64,000 nt of DNA from Pseudomonas fragi (GTDB taxonomy: Bacteria > Pseudomonadota > Gammaproteobacteria > Pseudomonadales > Pseudomonadaceae), in the NCBI RefSeq assembly GCF_002269505.1, contig NZ_NQKQ01000004.1, positions 64,301-128,300 of the forward strand, read 5' to 3'. Under the pieces are notes generated by a model. It searched no databases. It was not told the origin of the DNA and worked only from the letters and a program-made list of their open reading frames with translations. Position 1 is the stretch's first letter. Each line of letters starts with the position of its first letter. The translations under genes and the position numbers were made by a program. Positions 40,001 through 49,372 of the stretch are shown here, piece after piece.

Positions 40001-40884
40001 ACCCCAAGGCAGTGGCGGACGACAATGCTCCGGACCCGCTGGCGGCAGTAGATCCACGCAAGATTCCGGCGCTGGACATCATTATTCGTCAGCTTTACCA
40101 GGGCTCTGACCTGCTCGGCGCCTGGTCGCTCAACATTCGCCCCAACAGCCGCGGCATCAGCCTCACCAGCCTCAACCTGGGGCTCAAGGGCATGCTGCTG
40201 GAAGGCTCGGGCGGCTGGGAAGGCGTGGCGGGTAACAGCAAGAGCTGGTACCAGGGGCGCCTGGGTGGCGGCAACCTGGCCACGGTGCTGAAAAACTGGG
40301 GCTTCGCCCCCAGCGTCACCAGCGACAACTTTCATGTGGACATTGATGGCAACTGGCCCGGTTCGCCAGCGTGGATCGGCCTCAAGCGTTTCTCCGGCAC
40401 ACTGGACGCCTCGCTCAACAAGGGGCAGTTTGTGGAAGTCGACGGCAGCGCCCAGGTGCTGCGCATTTTTGGCCTGCTTAACTTCAACGCCATTGGCCGT
40501 CGCCTGCGCCTGGACTTCTCCGATCTGTTCGGCAAAGGCCTGAGCTATGACCGGGTCAAGGGTGTGCTAAACGCCAGCAGTGGTGTGTACAGCACCGGCA
40601 AGCCGATTCTGATGACCGGGCCGTCCACTAATCTGGAGCTTAATGGCACCTTGAATATGGTCACCGATCGGGTCAACGCCAAGTTGCTGGTGACCTTGCC
40701 AGTGACCAACAACCTGCCGCTGGCCGCCTTGCTGGTGGGCGGGCCGGCGGCGGGTGGCGCGATGTTCTTGCTCAACAAGCTGATCGGTGATCAGGTGTCG
40801 CGCTTCGCCAGCGTGCAATACAGCATTCAAGGCCCGTGGAACGATCCGAAGATCACCTTCGACAAGCCTTTTGAGAAAAACTAG
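37072..40884 (+). CDS. yhdP: YhdP-family AsmA-like lipid transport protein
   Basis: A 1270-residue protein of the YhdP/TIGR02099 AsmA-like family. One N-terminal TM helix (WGLGACALVLVLTALYVSI, about residues 15-33) anchors a long periplasmic beta-groove. YhdP, with TamB and YdbH, is thought to move phospholipids to the outer membrane. The C-terminal DUF3971/AsmA-2 part ends in LPLAALLVGGPAAGGAMFLLNKLIGDQVSRF, a second hydrophobic stretch. It lies between rng and a nitrilase-like gene, as in other pseudomonads. Confidence 0.93.
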   Translation: MERLTRFFAALTRWGLGACALVLVLTALYVSIGRELTPLIAEYRIEVQNKARDALGMPLTIGSLEGSWSGMAPVLKAHDVMVGEGNSALRLDEVQVVPDVWASLLNRDVRIAGVQLNGLQLSLRQDESGHWSLEGLPVQDDQPLDPEQLLTQLQHVARLSVLDSQVTLEPYKQAPLTLTYVGLTLDVGASDQRLDARLTLPDGQPVALSVSTQVQASRWRDGAAQAYVSLPQSDWAKWLPATLIAPWKVSELKAGGEFWFNWSRGSVQSAVARLNAPKFTGAYAGRKAESIDNLALHAWAERGKQGFNVVLDSLAMNLGKTRWETRMQLQQFAATDKEQARWHLQADRLDLTPITPLMDSLAPVPEAVAKVIDQLSVTGTLRNVLADYRPSATDDQKISFAANLEQVGFNATHGAPAARNVSGLISGDLGKGELRLDSKDFMLHLAPIFAKPWQYLQANALLTWTLNKDSFTLIAPYIKVLGEEGKIAADFLIRIHLDHSQEDYMDLRVGLTDGDGRFTPKYLPEVLSPALTEWLSTAIIKGAVDEGFFQYQGSLSHDAVAAARNISLFFKVHGAELAFQPGWPHVRNVSGDVFIEDSGVRIMASKGQLLDTQVRNVAVSIPHVPAGKVSHLFLDGDFDGGLGDGLKILQEAPIGTADTFAGWQGEGSLKGRVDLDIPLEKSVEPKILVDFSTDKARLKLSEPELELTQLKGDFRFDSAKGLSGKGISARAFDRPIKAQIFADGKPGRISTRVVASGQVGVKKLTDWLKFNQPIPVSGDLPYQLQLTLDGADSQLRVSSSLKGAVVDLPAPFGLAANESRNSVFRMTLQGAERRYWFDYGDLANLTFAAPNGKFEEGRGELFLGDGNPVLPTSKGLRIRGVLSELDVAPWQALVERYAGNDPGGSAKQLLSSADFKVGKLIAFGTQLDQVRLVMKRVAASWALQIDSKQATGAVTLPDAKNAPIVVNMQTIRLPAPDPKAVADDNAPDPLAAVDPRKIPALDIIIRQLYQGSDLLGAWSLNIRPNSRGISLTSLNLGLKGMLLEGSGGWEGVAGNSKSWYQGRLGGGNLATVLKNWGFAPSVTSDNFHVDIDGNWPGSPAWIGLKRFSGTLDASLNKGQFVEVDGSAQVLRIFGLLNFNAIGRRLRLDFSDLFGKGLSYDRVKGVLNASSGVYSTGKPILMTGPSTNLELNGTLNMVTDRVNAKLLVTLPVTNNLPLAALLVGGPAAGGAMFLLNKLIGDQVSRFASVQYSIQGPWNDPKITFDKPFEKN

Positions 40885-40893
40885 GAGCGCCCC

Positions 40894-41721
40894 ATGACCC
40901 TGGCAGTGATTCAAATGGTCAGCCAGAGCGATGTTCTGGCCAACCTGACCCAGGCCCGCCGCCTGCTGCAAGAGGCTGCAGAGGGTGGTGCGAAACTGGC
41001 CGTTCTGCCCGAGAACTTTGCCGCCATGGGCCGCCGCGACATTGCCGATATCGGGCGTGCCGAGGCCTTGGGCGAAGGTCCGATCCTGCCCTGGTTGAAA
41101 CAGGCCGCTCGCGACCTCAACTTATGGATAGTTGCCGGCACTTTACCTCTGCCGCCAGAGGGTCAGCCTCAAGCCAAGGTCAATGCCTGTTCGCTGCTGA
41201 TCAATGCCGAGGGTGAATGCGCTGCCCGATACGACAAACTGCACTTGTTCGACGTGGATGTGTCCGACAACCGTGGCCGCTACCGTGAGTCAGATGACTA
41301 TGCTCATGGGGAGCGTGTGGTAGTGGCGGATACCCCGGTCGGCAAGCTGGGCTTGAGCGTATGTTATGACCTGCGCTTCCCGGAGCTGTACAGTGAGCTA
41401 CGCGCCGCTGGCGCTGAACTGATTACCGCGCCTTCGGCATTCACGGCAGTCACCGGGGCTGCGCATTGGGACATTCTGATCCGCGCTCGCGCCATCGAGA
41501 CCCAGTGCTACATCCTTGCGGCGGCTCAGGGCGGCATACACCCCGGCCCGCGGGAAACCTGGGGGCATGCAGCCATTATCGATCCCTGGGGGCGGGTACT
41601 GGCCGAACAGGCGCAGGGCGAGGGTGTGTTGCTGGCCCGCCGCGATGCGGTGGAGCAAGCGGACATCAGGGCGCGCATGCCGGTGGTGAGCCATCGGCGG
41701 TTCAACGCCCAGCTAATTTAA
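40894..41721 (+). CDS. Nitrilase-superfamily amidase (Nit2-like, probable deaminated glutathione amidase)
   Basis: A 275-residue carbon-nitrogen hydrolase with the Glu-Lys-Cys triad: Glu40 (VLPENF), Lys115 (YDKLHLFD) and Cys157 (SVCYDLRFPELY). The length and the motif DLRFPELYSELR fit the Nit1/YbeM branch, which hydrolyses deaminated glutathione or omega-amides; the substrate is inferred from family. It starts nine bases after yhdP and precedes a REP element. Confidence 0.9.
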   Translation: MTLAVIQMVSQSDVLANLTQARRLLQEAAEGGAKLAVLPENFAAMGRRDIADIGRAEALGEGPILPWLKQAARDLNLWIVAGTLPLPPEGQPQAKVNACSLLINAEGECAARYDKLHLFDVDVSDNRGRYRESDDYAHGERVVVADTPVGKLGLSVCYDLRFPELYSELRAAGAELITAPSAFTAVTGAAHWDILIRARAIETQCYILAAAQGGIHPGPRETWGHAAIIDPWGRVLAEQAQGEGVLLARRDAVEQADIRARMPVVSHRRFNAQLI

Positions 41722-41806
41722 GTGGGAGCGGGCTTGCTCGCGATGCAGACGACGCGGTGTCACCGTTGCACCGCATTGATGCCATCGCGAGCAAGCCCGC
41801 TCCCAC
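41722..41806. repeat. REP-type inverted repeat (GTGGGAGCGGGCTTGCTCGC family)
   Basis: GTGGGAGCGGGCTTGCTCGC and its complement GCGAGCAAGCCCGCTCCCAC form near-perfect 24-base arms ending in CGATG/CATCG, around a 37-base loop. This is one of the commonest P. fluorescens-group REP families. It follows the amidase stop by one base. Confidence 0.9.
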
Positions 41807-41876
41807 ACAACGGATTTTTCAGGCCCGTGGGTTCAGCACTCAAAGATGCTGAAGCAGGGGCCAAGACGGAGTGAAT

Positions 41877-43319
41877 ATGAGCGAGTTGTTGACCTCAGTC
41901 AGCGAACACCTGTTGGCACCGGGCGGTGTCACCATCGAAAGCCTGCAAAGCGTACTGGGCGACCTGGCCGGGCCGGGCATCGACGCCGCAGACCTGTATT
42001 TTCAAGGGCAGATTTCCGAGTCCTGGGCACTGGAAGACGGCATCGTCAAAGAAGGCAGCTTTAACCTCGACCAGGGCGTAGGTGTTCGCGCCCAGTCTGG
42101 CGAGAAGACCGGTTTTGCCTACAGCAATGCCATTACCCTGGAAGCATTGGGCCAGGCTGCCCGCGCGGCCCGCTCGATCTCCCGCGCCGGGCAGAACGGT
42201 ACGGTGCAGGCGTTCACCACTCAGGACGTGGCTCAGCTGTATGGCCCGGACAACCCGCTGGAAGTCATCAGCCGCGCTGAAAAAGTCGAACTGCTCAAGC
42301 GTATCGATGCAGCAACCCGCGCCCTCGATCCGCGTATCCAGCAAGTTACCGTGAGCATGGCCGGGGTCTGGGAACGCATTCTGGTGGCCTCCACTGACGG
42401 TGGTCTGGCTGCTGATATTCGCCCGCTGGTGCGTTTCAATGTCAGCGTCATCGTTGAGCAAAATGGCCGTCGCGAGCGCGGCGGCCATGGCGGTGGCGGG
42501 CGTACCGACTACCGTTATTTCCTCACCGATGATCGTGCCATGGGGTATGCCCGTGAAGCGTTGCGCCAGGCACTGGTCAACCTCGAAGCCGTACCGGCTC
42601 CGGCGGGCACCATGCCGGTGGTGCTGGGCTCGGGCTGGTCCGGGGTGCTGTTGCATGAAGCTGTGGGTCACGGTCTGGAAGGGGACTTCAACCGCAAGGG
42701 CAGTTCAGCCTACAGCGGGCGCATGGGTGAGATGGTCGCCTCCAAACTGTGCACCATCGTCGATGATGGCACCCTGGCCGGCCGCCGTGGCTCGCTGAGC
42801 GTGGATGACGAAGGTACCCCTACCGAGTGCACCACCCTGATTGAAAACGGCGTGCTCAAGGGCTATATGCAGGACAAGCTCAATGCCCGCCTGATGGGCG
42901 TGGCCCGCACCGGCAACGGTCGTCGCGAATCTTATGCGCACTTGCCGATGCCGCGTATGACCAACACCTACATGCTGGGTGGCGAGAGCGATCCGGCCGA
43001 GATCATTGCTTCGGTGAAAAAGGGCATCTACTGCGCCAACCTGGGCGGTGGTCAGGTCGATATCACCAGCGGCAAGTTTGTGTTCTCCACCAGCGAAGCC
43101 TATTTGATTGAAGACGGCAAAATCACTCGCCCAGTCAAAGGCGCGACCCTGATTGGCAACGGGCCGGAAGCAATGAGCAAGGTCTCGATGGTCGGCAACG
43201 ACCTGTCGCTGGACAGCGGCGTGGGAACGTGTGGCAAGGACGGGCAGTCGGTGCCGGTAGGTGTCGGCCAGCCAACCCTGAAGATTGACGCGATCACCGT
43301 GGGTGGTACGGGCGGTTGA
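41877..43319 (+). CDS. tldD: Metalloprotease TldD
   Basis: A 480-residue subunit of the TldD/TldE (PmbA) zinc protease, which processes peptides such as microcin precursors and CcdA. The catalytic motif [11 protein letters not shown] places the zinc ligands His260 and His265 and Glu261. The ATG at 41877 has GGAG upstream. Its partner pmbA lies 0.7 kb downstream beyond the convergent darP. Confidence 0.95.
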   Translation: MSELLTSVSEHLLAPGGVTIESLQSVLGDLAGPGIDAADLYFQGQISESWALEDGIVKEGSFNLDQGVGVRAQSGEKTGFAYSNAITLEALGQAARAARSISRAGQNGTVQAFTTQDVAQLYGPDNPLEVISRAEKVELLKRIDAATRALDPRIQQVTVSMAGVWERILVASTDGGLAADIRPLVRFNVSVIVEQNGRRERGGHGGGGRTDYRYFLTDDRAMGYAREALRQALVNLEAVPAPAGTMPVVLGSGWSGVLLHEAVGHGLEGDFNRKGSSAYSGRMGEMVASKLCTIVDDGTLAGRRGSLSVDDEGTPTECTTLIENGVLKGYMQDKLNARLMGVARTGNGRRESYAHLPMPRMTNTYMLGGESDPAEIIASVKKGIYCANLGGGQVDITSGKFVFSTSEAYLIEDGKITRPVKGATLIGNGPEAMSKVSMVGNDLSLDSGVGTCGKDGQSVPVGVGQPTLKIDAITVGGTGG

Positions 43320-43327
43320 GGGGAGGT

Positions 43328-43358
43328 CCCGTGAAGGTTGCCAGGCAACCTTCACGGG
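43328..43358. terminator. Perfect hairpin between convergent tldD and darP
   Basis: CCCGTGAAGGTTGCC (43328-43342) and GGCAACCTTCACGGG (43344-43358) are 15-base perfect complements separated by one base. It sits nine bases after the tldD stop and eight before the darP stop and probably ends both transcripts, although neither strand has a U-run. Confidence 0.6.
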
Positions 43359-43366
43359 TACGAGGC

Positions 43367-43888
43367 TTAACGCAGACCGCGTTGAGTCTCGTCCAACCCA
43401 CGGATGTACTTGAACAATTTGCGGCTTGAAGCCGGTGCCTTGTTATGAGCCAGCTCGTGTTTGGCCTGACGTATCACCGAACGCATTTGCTGGCGGTCGG
43501 CTTCAGGGAACTCGGCAACAAACTTTTCCAGTACAGCGTCATCACCCTCGATCAGGCGATCACGCCAGCGCTCGAGGTTGTGAAAACGTTCGTTGTACTG
43601 GCGAGAAGAGGCATCGACTTGATCGATCAAAGCAAGAATTTCGTCAAGCGGTTGATCGCGCATCAGTTTGCCGATGAACATCATATGGCGCTTGCGCGCA
43701 ATATTGGCCGTGTGTTTTGGAGCATCTGCCAAAGCCTTACGCATAGCGTCAGTCAGGGGCATTTTGTTCAGCAAGTCAGGCTTGAGTGTCGTGAGACGCT
43801 CGCCCAGATCAACCAGAGCGTGAAGCTCGCGTTTGACCTGCGATTTGCTTTTTTCGCCGTCGAAGGCGTCGTCGTAAGAATCAACCAT
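43367..43888 (-). CDS. darP: Ribosome-associated protein DarP (YjgA)
   Basis: A 173-residue DUF615 protein that binds immature 50S subunits. Visible are [19 protein letters not shown] at the N-terminus, [14 protein letters not shown], and [16 protein letters not shown]. The start ATG at 43888 gives [16 protein letters not shown], the normal N-terminus; the frame is open to 44038 but that would run into the pmbA promoter. It is divergent from pmbA. Confidence 0.92.
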   Translation of the reverse strand: MVDSYDDAFDGEKSKSQVKRELHALVDLGERLTTLKPDLLNKMPLTDAMRKALADAPKHTANIARKRHMMFIGKLMRDQPLDEILALIDQVDASSRQYNERFHNLERWRDRLIEGDDAVLEKFVAEFPEADRQQMRSVIRQAKHELAHNKAPASSRKLFKYIRGLDETQRGLR

Positions 43889-43995
43889 GGTGGCAGTCCG
43901 CAAAGAAACGCCGCCATGATAACCAGTCGGGGGCCGCTTGTCCGGCCCGGTCGCTCGGCGGCCCTGCCGAAAACAGAATTTGAGTGGAGAAAACC

Positions 43996-45342
43996 ATGAG
44001 TGCAGTTCAAAGCGTCGGCCCGCAGGCCTTGCCGGCACTGCAGGAACAGGTCGAGCAAATCATTGCAGAAGCCAAGCGCCAGGGCGCCAGCGCCTGTGAA
44101 GTCGCCGTGTCGCTGGAGCAGGGTTTGTCGACCTCGGTACGTCAGCGCGAAGTTGAAACCGTAGAGTTCAACCGTGACCAGGGTTTTGGCATCACCCTCT
44201 ATGTAGGCCAGCGCAAAGGCTCGGCCAGCACCTCGGCCACCGGCCCGGATGCCATCCGCGAAACCGTCGCCGCCGCCCTGGCGATTGCCAAACACACCTC
44301 GGAAGACGAAAGCTCGGGTTTGGCCGATGCCAGCCTGATGGCCCGTGATCTGCAAGACTTTGATGTGTTCCACACCTGGGACATCACCCCCGAGCAGGCC
44401 ATTGAAAAGGCCCTGGCCTGTGAAGCTGCAGCCTTTGATGCAGACAGCCGGATCAAAAATGCCGATGGCACCACCCTCAGCACCCATCAGGGCTGCCGTG
44501 TATACGGCAACAGCAATGGCTTTATCGGTGGCTCGGCTTCCACCCGGCACAGCCTCAGCTGCGTAATGATCGCCGAAGGCGACGGCCAGATGCAGCGTGA
44601 CTACTGGTATGACGTCAATTGCCAGGGCGAGTTGTTGATGGACGCCGTGAGCATTGGCCAGCGCGCCGCCGAGCGTGCTGCCCGCCGCCTTGGCTCGCGT
44701 CCGGTACCCACTTGCGAAGTGCCGGTGCTGTTCTCGGCCGAACTGGCTGGCGGCCTGTTCGGCAGTTTCCTGGGGGCAATCTCGGGTGGCAATCTGTACC
44801 GCAAGTCGTCGTTCCTGCTGGATGCAATGGGGCAGCAAATTTTCCCTGAATGGTTGACCCTGGATGAGCGCCCGCACCTGATGCGCGCCATGGGTAGCTC
44901 ATCGTTCGACAATGACGGCCTGGCCACCTTCGCCAAGCCGTTTATCAAGGACGGCGAGCTGGTGTCCTACATCCTCAGCACCTACTCCGGGCGCAAGCTG
45001 GGCATGCCGAGCACGGCCAACGCCGGCGGCGTGCATAACCTGTTCGTGACCCATGGCGACGAAGATCAGGCAGCGTTGATCCGGCGCATGGGTCGTGGTT
45101 TGTTCGTCACGGAGCTGATGGGCAGCGGCCTGAACATGGTCACCGGCGACTACTCCCGTGGCGCGGCGGGTTTCTGGGTCGAGAATGGCGAAATCCAGTT
45201 TCCGGTTCAGGAAGTGACCATTGCCGGCAATATGCGCGACATGTTCAAACAGATTGTGGCCGTGGGCAACGATCTGGAATTGCGCAGCAACATCCGCACC
45301 GGCTCGGTGTTGATCGAACGCATGATGGTAGCGGGTAGCTAA
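43996..45342 (+). CDS. pmbA: Metalloprotease subunit PmbA (TldE)
   Basis: A 448-residue partner of TldD that lacks the HExxxH motif; the heterodimer is the active protease. Visible are [27 protein letters not shown] N-terminal blocks and, toward the C-terminus, [12 protein letters not shown] and [18 protein letters not shown]. The ATG at 43996 has GGAG eight bases upstream; a GTG at 43984 is a less likely start. An intrinsic terminator follows. Confidence 0.94.
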   Translation: MSAVQSVGPQALPALQEQVEQIIAEAKRQGASACEVAVSLEQGLSTSVRQREVETVEFNRDQGFGITLYVGQRKGSASTSATGPDAIRETVAAALAIAKHTSEDESSGLADASLMARDLQDFDVFHTWDITPEQAIEKALACEAAAFDADSRIKNADGTTLSTHQGCRVYGNSNGFIGGSASTRHSLSCVMIAEGDGQMQRDYWYDVNCQGELLMDAVSIGQRAAERAARRLGSRPVPTCEVPVLFSAELAGGLFGSFLGAISGGNLYRKSSFLLDAMGQQIFPEWLTLDERPHLMRAMGSSSFDNDGLATFAKPFIKDGELVSYILSTYSGRKLGMPSTANAGGVHNLFVTHGDEDQAALIRRMGRGLFVTELMGSGLNMVTGDYSRGAAGFWVENGEIQFPVQEVTIAGNMRDMFKQIVAVGNDLELRSNIRTGSVLIERMMVAGS

Positions 45343-45362
45343 ACGCTGCTCTGTTCCATGCC

Positions 45363-45397
45363 AAGGCGTATCACTGAATCGGTGATACGCCTTTTTT
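45363..45397 (+). terminator. Intrinsic terminator after pmbA
   Basis: AAGGCGTATCAC (45363-45374) and GTGATACGCCTT (45382-45393) form a 12-bp stem with a 7-base loop, followed by a T-run reaching 45397. It separates pmbA from the Fur-controlled operon. Confidence 0.9.
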
Positions 45398-45432
45398 GTG
45401 TTTGTGCATCCCATCCTTTAGCAGGCTTGTTT

Positions 45433-45469
45433 TGATAATCAATATCGCTTAATAATGAATCTCATTATC
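45433..45469 (+). promoter_or_regulatory. Fur boxes upstream of fagA
   Basis: The sequence at 45451-45469 (AATAATGAATCTCATTATC) matches the 19-bp Fur consensus at 15 of 19 positions. A second degenerate 7-1-7 motif (TGATAAT-C-AATATCG) is at 45433-45447. They lie 15-52 bases upstream of fagA. This predicts repression in iron-replete cells and induction in iron starvation. Confidence 0.8.
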
Positions 45470-45484
45470 GAGTGAGCCTGGGTC

Positions 45485-45880
45485 ATGAGTTCTGCGTTGC
45501 GTGAAGGGCCGTATCTAGAAAGCTGGCGCTGGATGAGCCGCCAGATCCGTTGCGCGCTGGCACCGAACGAGCCGCGCCTGATCGAGCATTACCTGGCCGA
45601 AGGCCGCTATCTTGCGGGCTGTACGCCCACTTCCCCGTGGATGATTGCCTCTACCACCTTGCGCCTGCTGCTCGACACCGCAACAGACACCGCGCTGCCG
45701 TGGCACTGGCGCACCCTGTGTCTGGACAACGCGTGGCGCCCGCTGCGCGATCTCGAAACCCAAGCCCTATGTAACTGCCGACTCAAGCGCTGGCAAAGCT
45801 TTGCCTGGCAGTTGGCTACCTGCGAGCTCGAACCTTCAATTTCTTTAACAGAACTGGTGCAAGGATTTCCCGATGAGTAA
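45485..45880 (+). CDS. fagA: Fur-regulated protein FagA
   Basis: A 131-residue protein corresponding to the Fur-associated gene A found upstream of fumC and sodA in Pseudomonas. Recognisable features are a Trp/Arg-rich N-terminus (LESWRWMSRQIRCAL) and paired cysteines (CNCRLKRW). There is no assigned biochemical function. It is the first gene of the iron-responsive operon and overlaps fumC by eight bases (ATGAGTAA). Confidence 0.85.
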   Translation: MSSALREGPYLESWRWMSRQIRCALAPNEPRLIEHYLAEGRYLAGCTPTSPWMIASTTLRLLLDTATDTALPWHWRTLCLDNAWRPLRDLETQALCNCRLKRWQSFAWQLATCELEPSISLTELVQGFPDE

Positions 45881-47249
45881 CACTCGTATCGAACGCGACA
45901 GCATGGGCGAGTTGCGTGTTCCTGAGGCGGCACTGTACGGCGCGCAAACCCAGCGTGCGGTCGACAACTTCCCGATCAGCCATCAGCGCATGCCCGCGCA
46001 ATTCATTCGCGCCCTGATCCTGGCCAAGGCCGCAGCGGCCCAGGCCAACGTCGAGCTCAAGCAGATCAGCGCTGCCCAGGGCGAGGCCATTGTCGAGGCC
46101 ACCCAGATCCTGCTGACCGGTGATTTCATGGAGCACTTTCCGGTGGATATTTTCCAGACCGGTTCGGGCACCAGTTCCAACATGAATGCCAATGAAGTGA
46201 TTGCGACCCTGGCCACGCGGCTACTGGGCGAGCCGGTCAACCCTAACGATCACGTCAACTGCGGGCAAAGCAGCAACGACATTATCCCGACCACGATTCA
46301 TGTCAGCGCTGCACTGGGCCTGCACGAGCAGTTGCTGCCGGCGCTGACCCATCTGGTGCAGGTCATCGAACGCAAGGCGATCGAGGTTCACGCCTATGTC
46401 AAAACCGGTCGTACCCACTTGATGGATGCGATGCCGGTACGCATGAGCCAGGTGCTCAATGGCTGGGCGCAGCAGCTCAAGGCCAACATCGAGCATCTGC
46501 ACAACCTTCAGCCTGCGCTGCAATCCTTGGCCCAGGGCGGTACCGCGGTGGGGACCGGGATTAACGCCCATCCGCAATTCGCGGGCCTGTTCAGCCAGCA
46601 ACTCAGCGAGCTGACCGGGGTGGCCTTCACGCCTGGCAAAGACCTGTTTGCCCTGATTGGTTCGCAGGACACCGCAGTGGCTGTATCTGGTCAGTTGAAG
46701 GCCACGGCAGTGTCACTGATGAAAATCGCCAACGACCTGCGCTGGATGAACTCAGGCCCCCTGGCCGGTCTGGGCGAAATCGAACTTGAGGCGTTGCAGC
46801 CGGGCTCGTCGATCATGCCGGGCAAGGTCAACCCGGTGATCCCGGAAGCCACGGCGATGGTCGCGGCCCAGGTGATCGGCAATGACGCGGCAATCACCGT
46901 GGCAGGCCAGTCCGGCAACTTTGAACTGAACGTGATGCTGCCGGTGATTGCACACAACCTGTTGAGCAGCATCGAACTAATGGCCAACTCAAGCCGCCTG
47001 CTGGCCGACAAGGCCATCGCCAGTTTCAAGGTCAACGAAGCCAAGCTCAAGGAGGCGCTGTCGCGCAACCCGATCCTGGTCACGGCGTTGAACCCGATCA
47101 TCGGCTATCAAAAAGCCGCCGAAATTGCCAAGACCGCTTACCAGCAAGGGCGCCCGGTAATTGATGTAGCCCTCGAATACACGGACTTGCCACGCAGCCA
47201 GCTTGAGGTCCTGCTCGACCCCGAGAAGCTCACCGCCGGCGGCGTTTAA
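45873..47249 (+). CDS. fumC: Fumarase C (class II, iron-free)
   Basis: A 458-residue class II fumarase that hydrates fumarate to malate without an iron-sulfur cluster. Visible are QTGSGTSSNMNANEV, TGRTHLMDAMPV and the signature GSSIMPGKVNP with the catalytic Ser loop. Its Fur control makes sense: it replaces iron-dependent fumarases in iron-limited or oxidatively stressed cells. It overlaps fagA. Confidence 0.96.
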   Translation: MSNTRIERDSMGELRVPEAALYGAQTQRAVDNFPISHQRMPAQFIRALILAKAAAAQANVELKQISAAQGEAIVEATQILLTGDFMEHFPVDIFQTGSGTSSNMNANEVIATLATRLLGEPVNPNDHVNCGQSSNDIIPTTIHVSAALGLHEQLLPALTHLVQVIERKAIEVHAYVKTGRTHLMDAMPVRMSQVLNGWAQQLKANIEHLHNLQPALQSLAQGGTAVGTGINAHPQFAGLFSQQLSELTGVAFTPGKDLFALIGSQDTAVAVSGQLKATAVSLMKIANDLRWMNSGPLAGLGEIELEALQPGSSIMPGKVNPVIPEATAMVAAQVIGNDAAITVAGQSGNFELNVMLPVIAHNLLSSIELMANSSRLLADKAIASFKVNEAKLKEALSRNPILVTALNPIIGYQKAAEIAKTAYQQGRPVIDVALEYTDLPRSQLEVLLDPEKLTAGGV

Positions 47250-47276
47250 CCCCTCGACACTGCTTTGGAGGTTCAC

Positions 47277-47726
47277 ATGGAGCACTGGAAACGCACGATC
47301 GAAAGAGCCAACCGCTGTTTCGCAGAAGGCGAGCTGGTCGATGCCCGAGAGCACTACTTGCAGGCGCTAGCGCTGGCTCAAGTGCTGTTCGAGCGCTGGA
47401 GTGATGCCGACGAAGCAGTGGCGGCCTGTGTCATTTCGCACCACAACCTGGCGGATCTGCACTTGCGGCTCAATCAGCCGGAAGAGAGCGTGGAGTACCT
47501 CTGCGCGATTCATCAGCGGTTGTTGCAAACCGTGCAGAACGCTCGCCTGTCGACAGCGCTGCGCGAAGCGGCGTTGCGTCAGAGCAGCAAAACCTATGTA
47601 GAGCTTTTGAACTTTATCAGTGAGCACGGCGAATACCCGCGCTCCAATCTGTTGCTCAAAAACAACGTGGCTCAAAGCAGCCATGAGTTCTCGACAGTTA
47701 GCGGCCATCACCTAGGAGCACATTGA
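47277..47726 (+). CDS. Conserved hypothetical protein of the fumC-sodA operon
   Basis: A 149-residue soluble, helical protein ([34 protein letters not shown]) with a TPR-like first half, including [19 protein letters not shown] and [21 protein letters not shown]. It is the orf always found between fumC and sodA in Pseudomonas. The function is unknown; the TPR-like fold suggests protein binding. The ATG at 47277 has TTGGAGG upstream. It ends one base before sodA. Confidence 0.82.
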   Translation: MEHWKRTIERANRCFAEGELVDAREHYLQALALAQVLFERWSDADEAVAACVISHHNLADLHLRLNQPEESVEYLCAIHQRLLQTVQNARLSTALREAALRQSSKTYVELLNFISEHGEYPRSNLLLKNNVAQSSHEFSTVSGHHLGAH

Positions 47727-47727
47727 T

Positions 47728-48339
47728 ATGACTTACACCTTGCCTGCCTTGCCTTATGCCTATGACGCGCTTGAGCCGCATATCGATGCGCAAACCATGG
47801 AGATTCACTACACCAAGCATCACCAGACCTACATCAACAATCTCAACGCGGCGGTGGAAGGTACGGAATGGGCGCAATGGCCGGTAGAAAAACTGGTGGC
47901 CAGTGTTCATCAGTTGCCTGAAAAGCTGCGAGCGGCGGTGATTAACCAGGGCGGCGGGCACGCCAACCACTCGTTGTTCTGGGAGGTCATGAGCCCTAAA
48001 GGCGGGGGCAAGCCCGAAGGTGCGCTGGCCAAGGCGATCGATGAGCAGTTGGGTGGGCTGGAGGCGTTCAAGGAGAACTTCACCAAAGCGGCCCTGACGC
48101 GCTTTGGCAGTGGCTGGGCGTGGTTGAGCGTTACACCACAAAAAACCCTGGTGATCGAAAGCAGCGGCAACCAGGACAGCCCGTTGATGAATGGCAATAC
48201 GCCGATTCTGGGGCTGGACGTGTGGGAACACGCCTATTACCTGCGCTACCAAAACCGCCGCCCGGAGTACATCAATGCGTTTTACAACGTGATCAACTGG
48301 CCCGAAGTAGCGCGACGCTATCAAGCGGCGATTGGCTAA
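47728..48339 (+). CDS. sodA: Superoxide dismutase, Mn type
   Basis: A 203-residue cytosolic Mn-SOD. Metal ligands are His27, His81, Asp164 and His168 ([27 protein letters not shown]). The Gln of NQDSPLM near residue 149 is typical of manganese rather than iron enzymes. Its place in a Fur operon gives superoxide protection without iron. Confidence 0.96.
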   Translation: MTYTLPALPYAYDALEPHIDAQTMEIHYTKHHQTYINNLNAAVEGTEWAQWPVEKLVASVHQLPEKLRAAVINQGGGHANHSLFWEVMSPKGGGKPEGALAKAIDEQLGGLEAFKENFTKAALTRFGSGWAWLSVTPQKTLVIESSGNQDSPLMNGNTPILGLDVWEHAYYLRYQNRRPEYINAFYNVINWPEVARRYQAAIG

Positions 48340-48366
48340 GCCCACCGAGAAGGATTCAGGCGGATT

Positions 48367-49260
48367 ATGGGCACGCAAATTTTAGCGGTCGGTGGTGTTC
48401 GAATGTTTCGCTATGCCTTCGGAACGCTTTTGTTGTTGGCGGGCACGGCCTTGCTGGTTGCCAAGGGGCTGGTCTGGCTGGATCTGGAGCCCAGGCTGCT
48501 GCGGGCGCTGCAGGGCGGTGCGCTTTGTGCGCTGGGCACCGCGCTAGGTGCAGTGCCGGTACTGGTCATTCGAAAAATGCCGGTGGCGGTCAGCGATACC
48601 TTGTTGGGCTTTGGTGCCGGGGTGATGCTGGCGGCTACGGCCTTTTCGCTGATCGTGCCGGGCATTGCGGCAGCGCAAAGCCTGGGTTTGTCGCCCTGGT
48701 CCGCTAGCGGGCTGATCAGCGTGGGTATCCTGCTGGGCGCATTCTGCCTGTTTCTGGTGGATCGCAAGGTCTCGGGGGTCGGGCCGGAGGTTTTTGCCGC
48801 CCGCCCCGGCGAGCCGGCTATTGCGCCGCGCATCTGGTTGTTTGTGATTGCGATTGTGGCGCACAACATTCCTGAAGGCATGGCGGTCGGGGTGTCGGCG
48901 GGTGGCGGTATGCCGGATGCCGATAGCCTGGCGATGGGTATTGCGTTGCAGGACGTGCCGGAAGGTCTGGTGATTGCCTTGGTGCTGGCAGGGGCGGGGA
49001 TGTCGCGGGTCAGGGCGTTCCTGATCGGAGCCGCATCAGGTCTGGTTGAGCCGGTCTTTGCGGTGCTCTGCGCATGGCTGGTCAATCTGGCGCAGGTGCT
49101 ATTGCCGCTGGGTCTGGCATTGGCTGCCGGGGCGATGCTGCTGGTAGTTACCCAGGAGGTGATTCCCGAGTCGCGGCGCAATGGCCACGAGAAGCTGGCG
49201 AGCCTGGGGCTATGTGTCGGCTTTTGCCTGATGATGGTAATGGATACGGCGCTGGGTTGA
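48367..49260 (+). CDS. ZIP-family metal transporter
   Basis: A 297-residue ZIP transporter with eight hydrophobic segments. The metal-binding TM4/TM5 motifs are HNIPEGMAVGVS and ALQDVPEGLVIAL. It is the last gene of the fagA-fumC-orf-sodA operon; uptake of Mn2+ or Zn2+ to load SodA would fit, but specificity is not read from the sequence. The ATG at 48367 has AAGGA upstream with long spacing; Met13 is an alternative start. Confidence 0.87.
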   Translation: MGTQILAVGGVRMFRYAFGTLLLLAGTALLVAKGLVWLDLEPRLLRALQGGALCALGTALGAVPVLVIRKMPVAVSDTLLGFGAGVMLAATAFSLIVPGIAAAQSLGLSPWSASGLISVGILLGAFCLFLVDRKVSGVGPEVFAARPGEPAIAPRIWLFVIAIVAHNIPEGMAVGVSAGGGMPDADSLAMGIALQDVPEGLVIALVLAGAGMSRVRAFLIGAASGLVEPVFAVLCAWLVNLAQVLLPLGLALAAGAMLLVVTQEVIPESRRNGHEKLASLGLCVGFCLMMVMDTALG

Positions 49261-49276
49261 ACCGATCTCTGCAGAC

Positions 49277-49335
49277 TGCTGTGGGAGCTTTCCTGCTCGT
49301 GAACGACCTTCGCGAGCAGGCTCGCTCCCACAGCA
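49277..49335. repeat. REP-type inverted repeat (TGTGGGAGC family)
   Basis: TGCTGTGGGAGC (49277-49288) pairs with GCTCCCACAGCA (49324-49335), with inner arms CCTGCTCG and CGAGCAGG. It lies between the converging ZIP and ptsO genes and may serve as a bidirectional terminator. Confidence 0.82.
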
Positions 49336-49372
49336 GCAGCTTTCCTGCCGCTGCGTCGAAAAGGCTTTAGGT

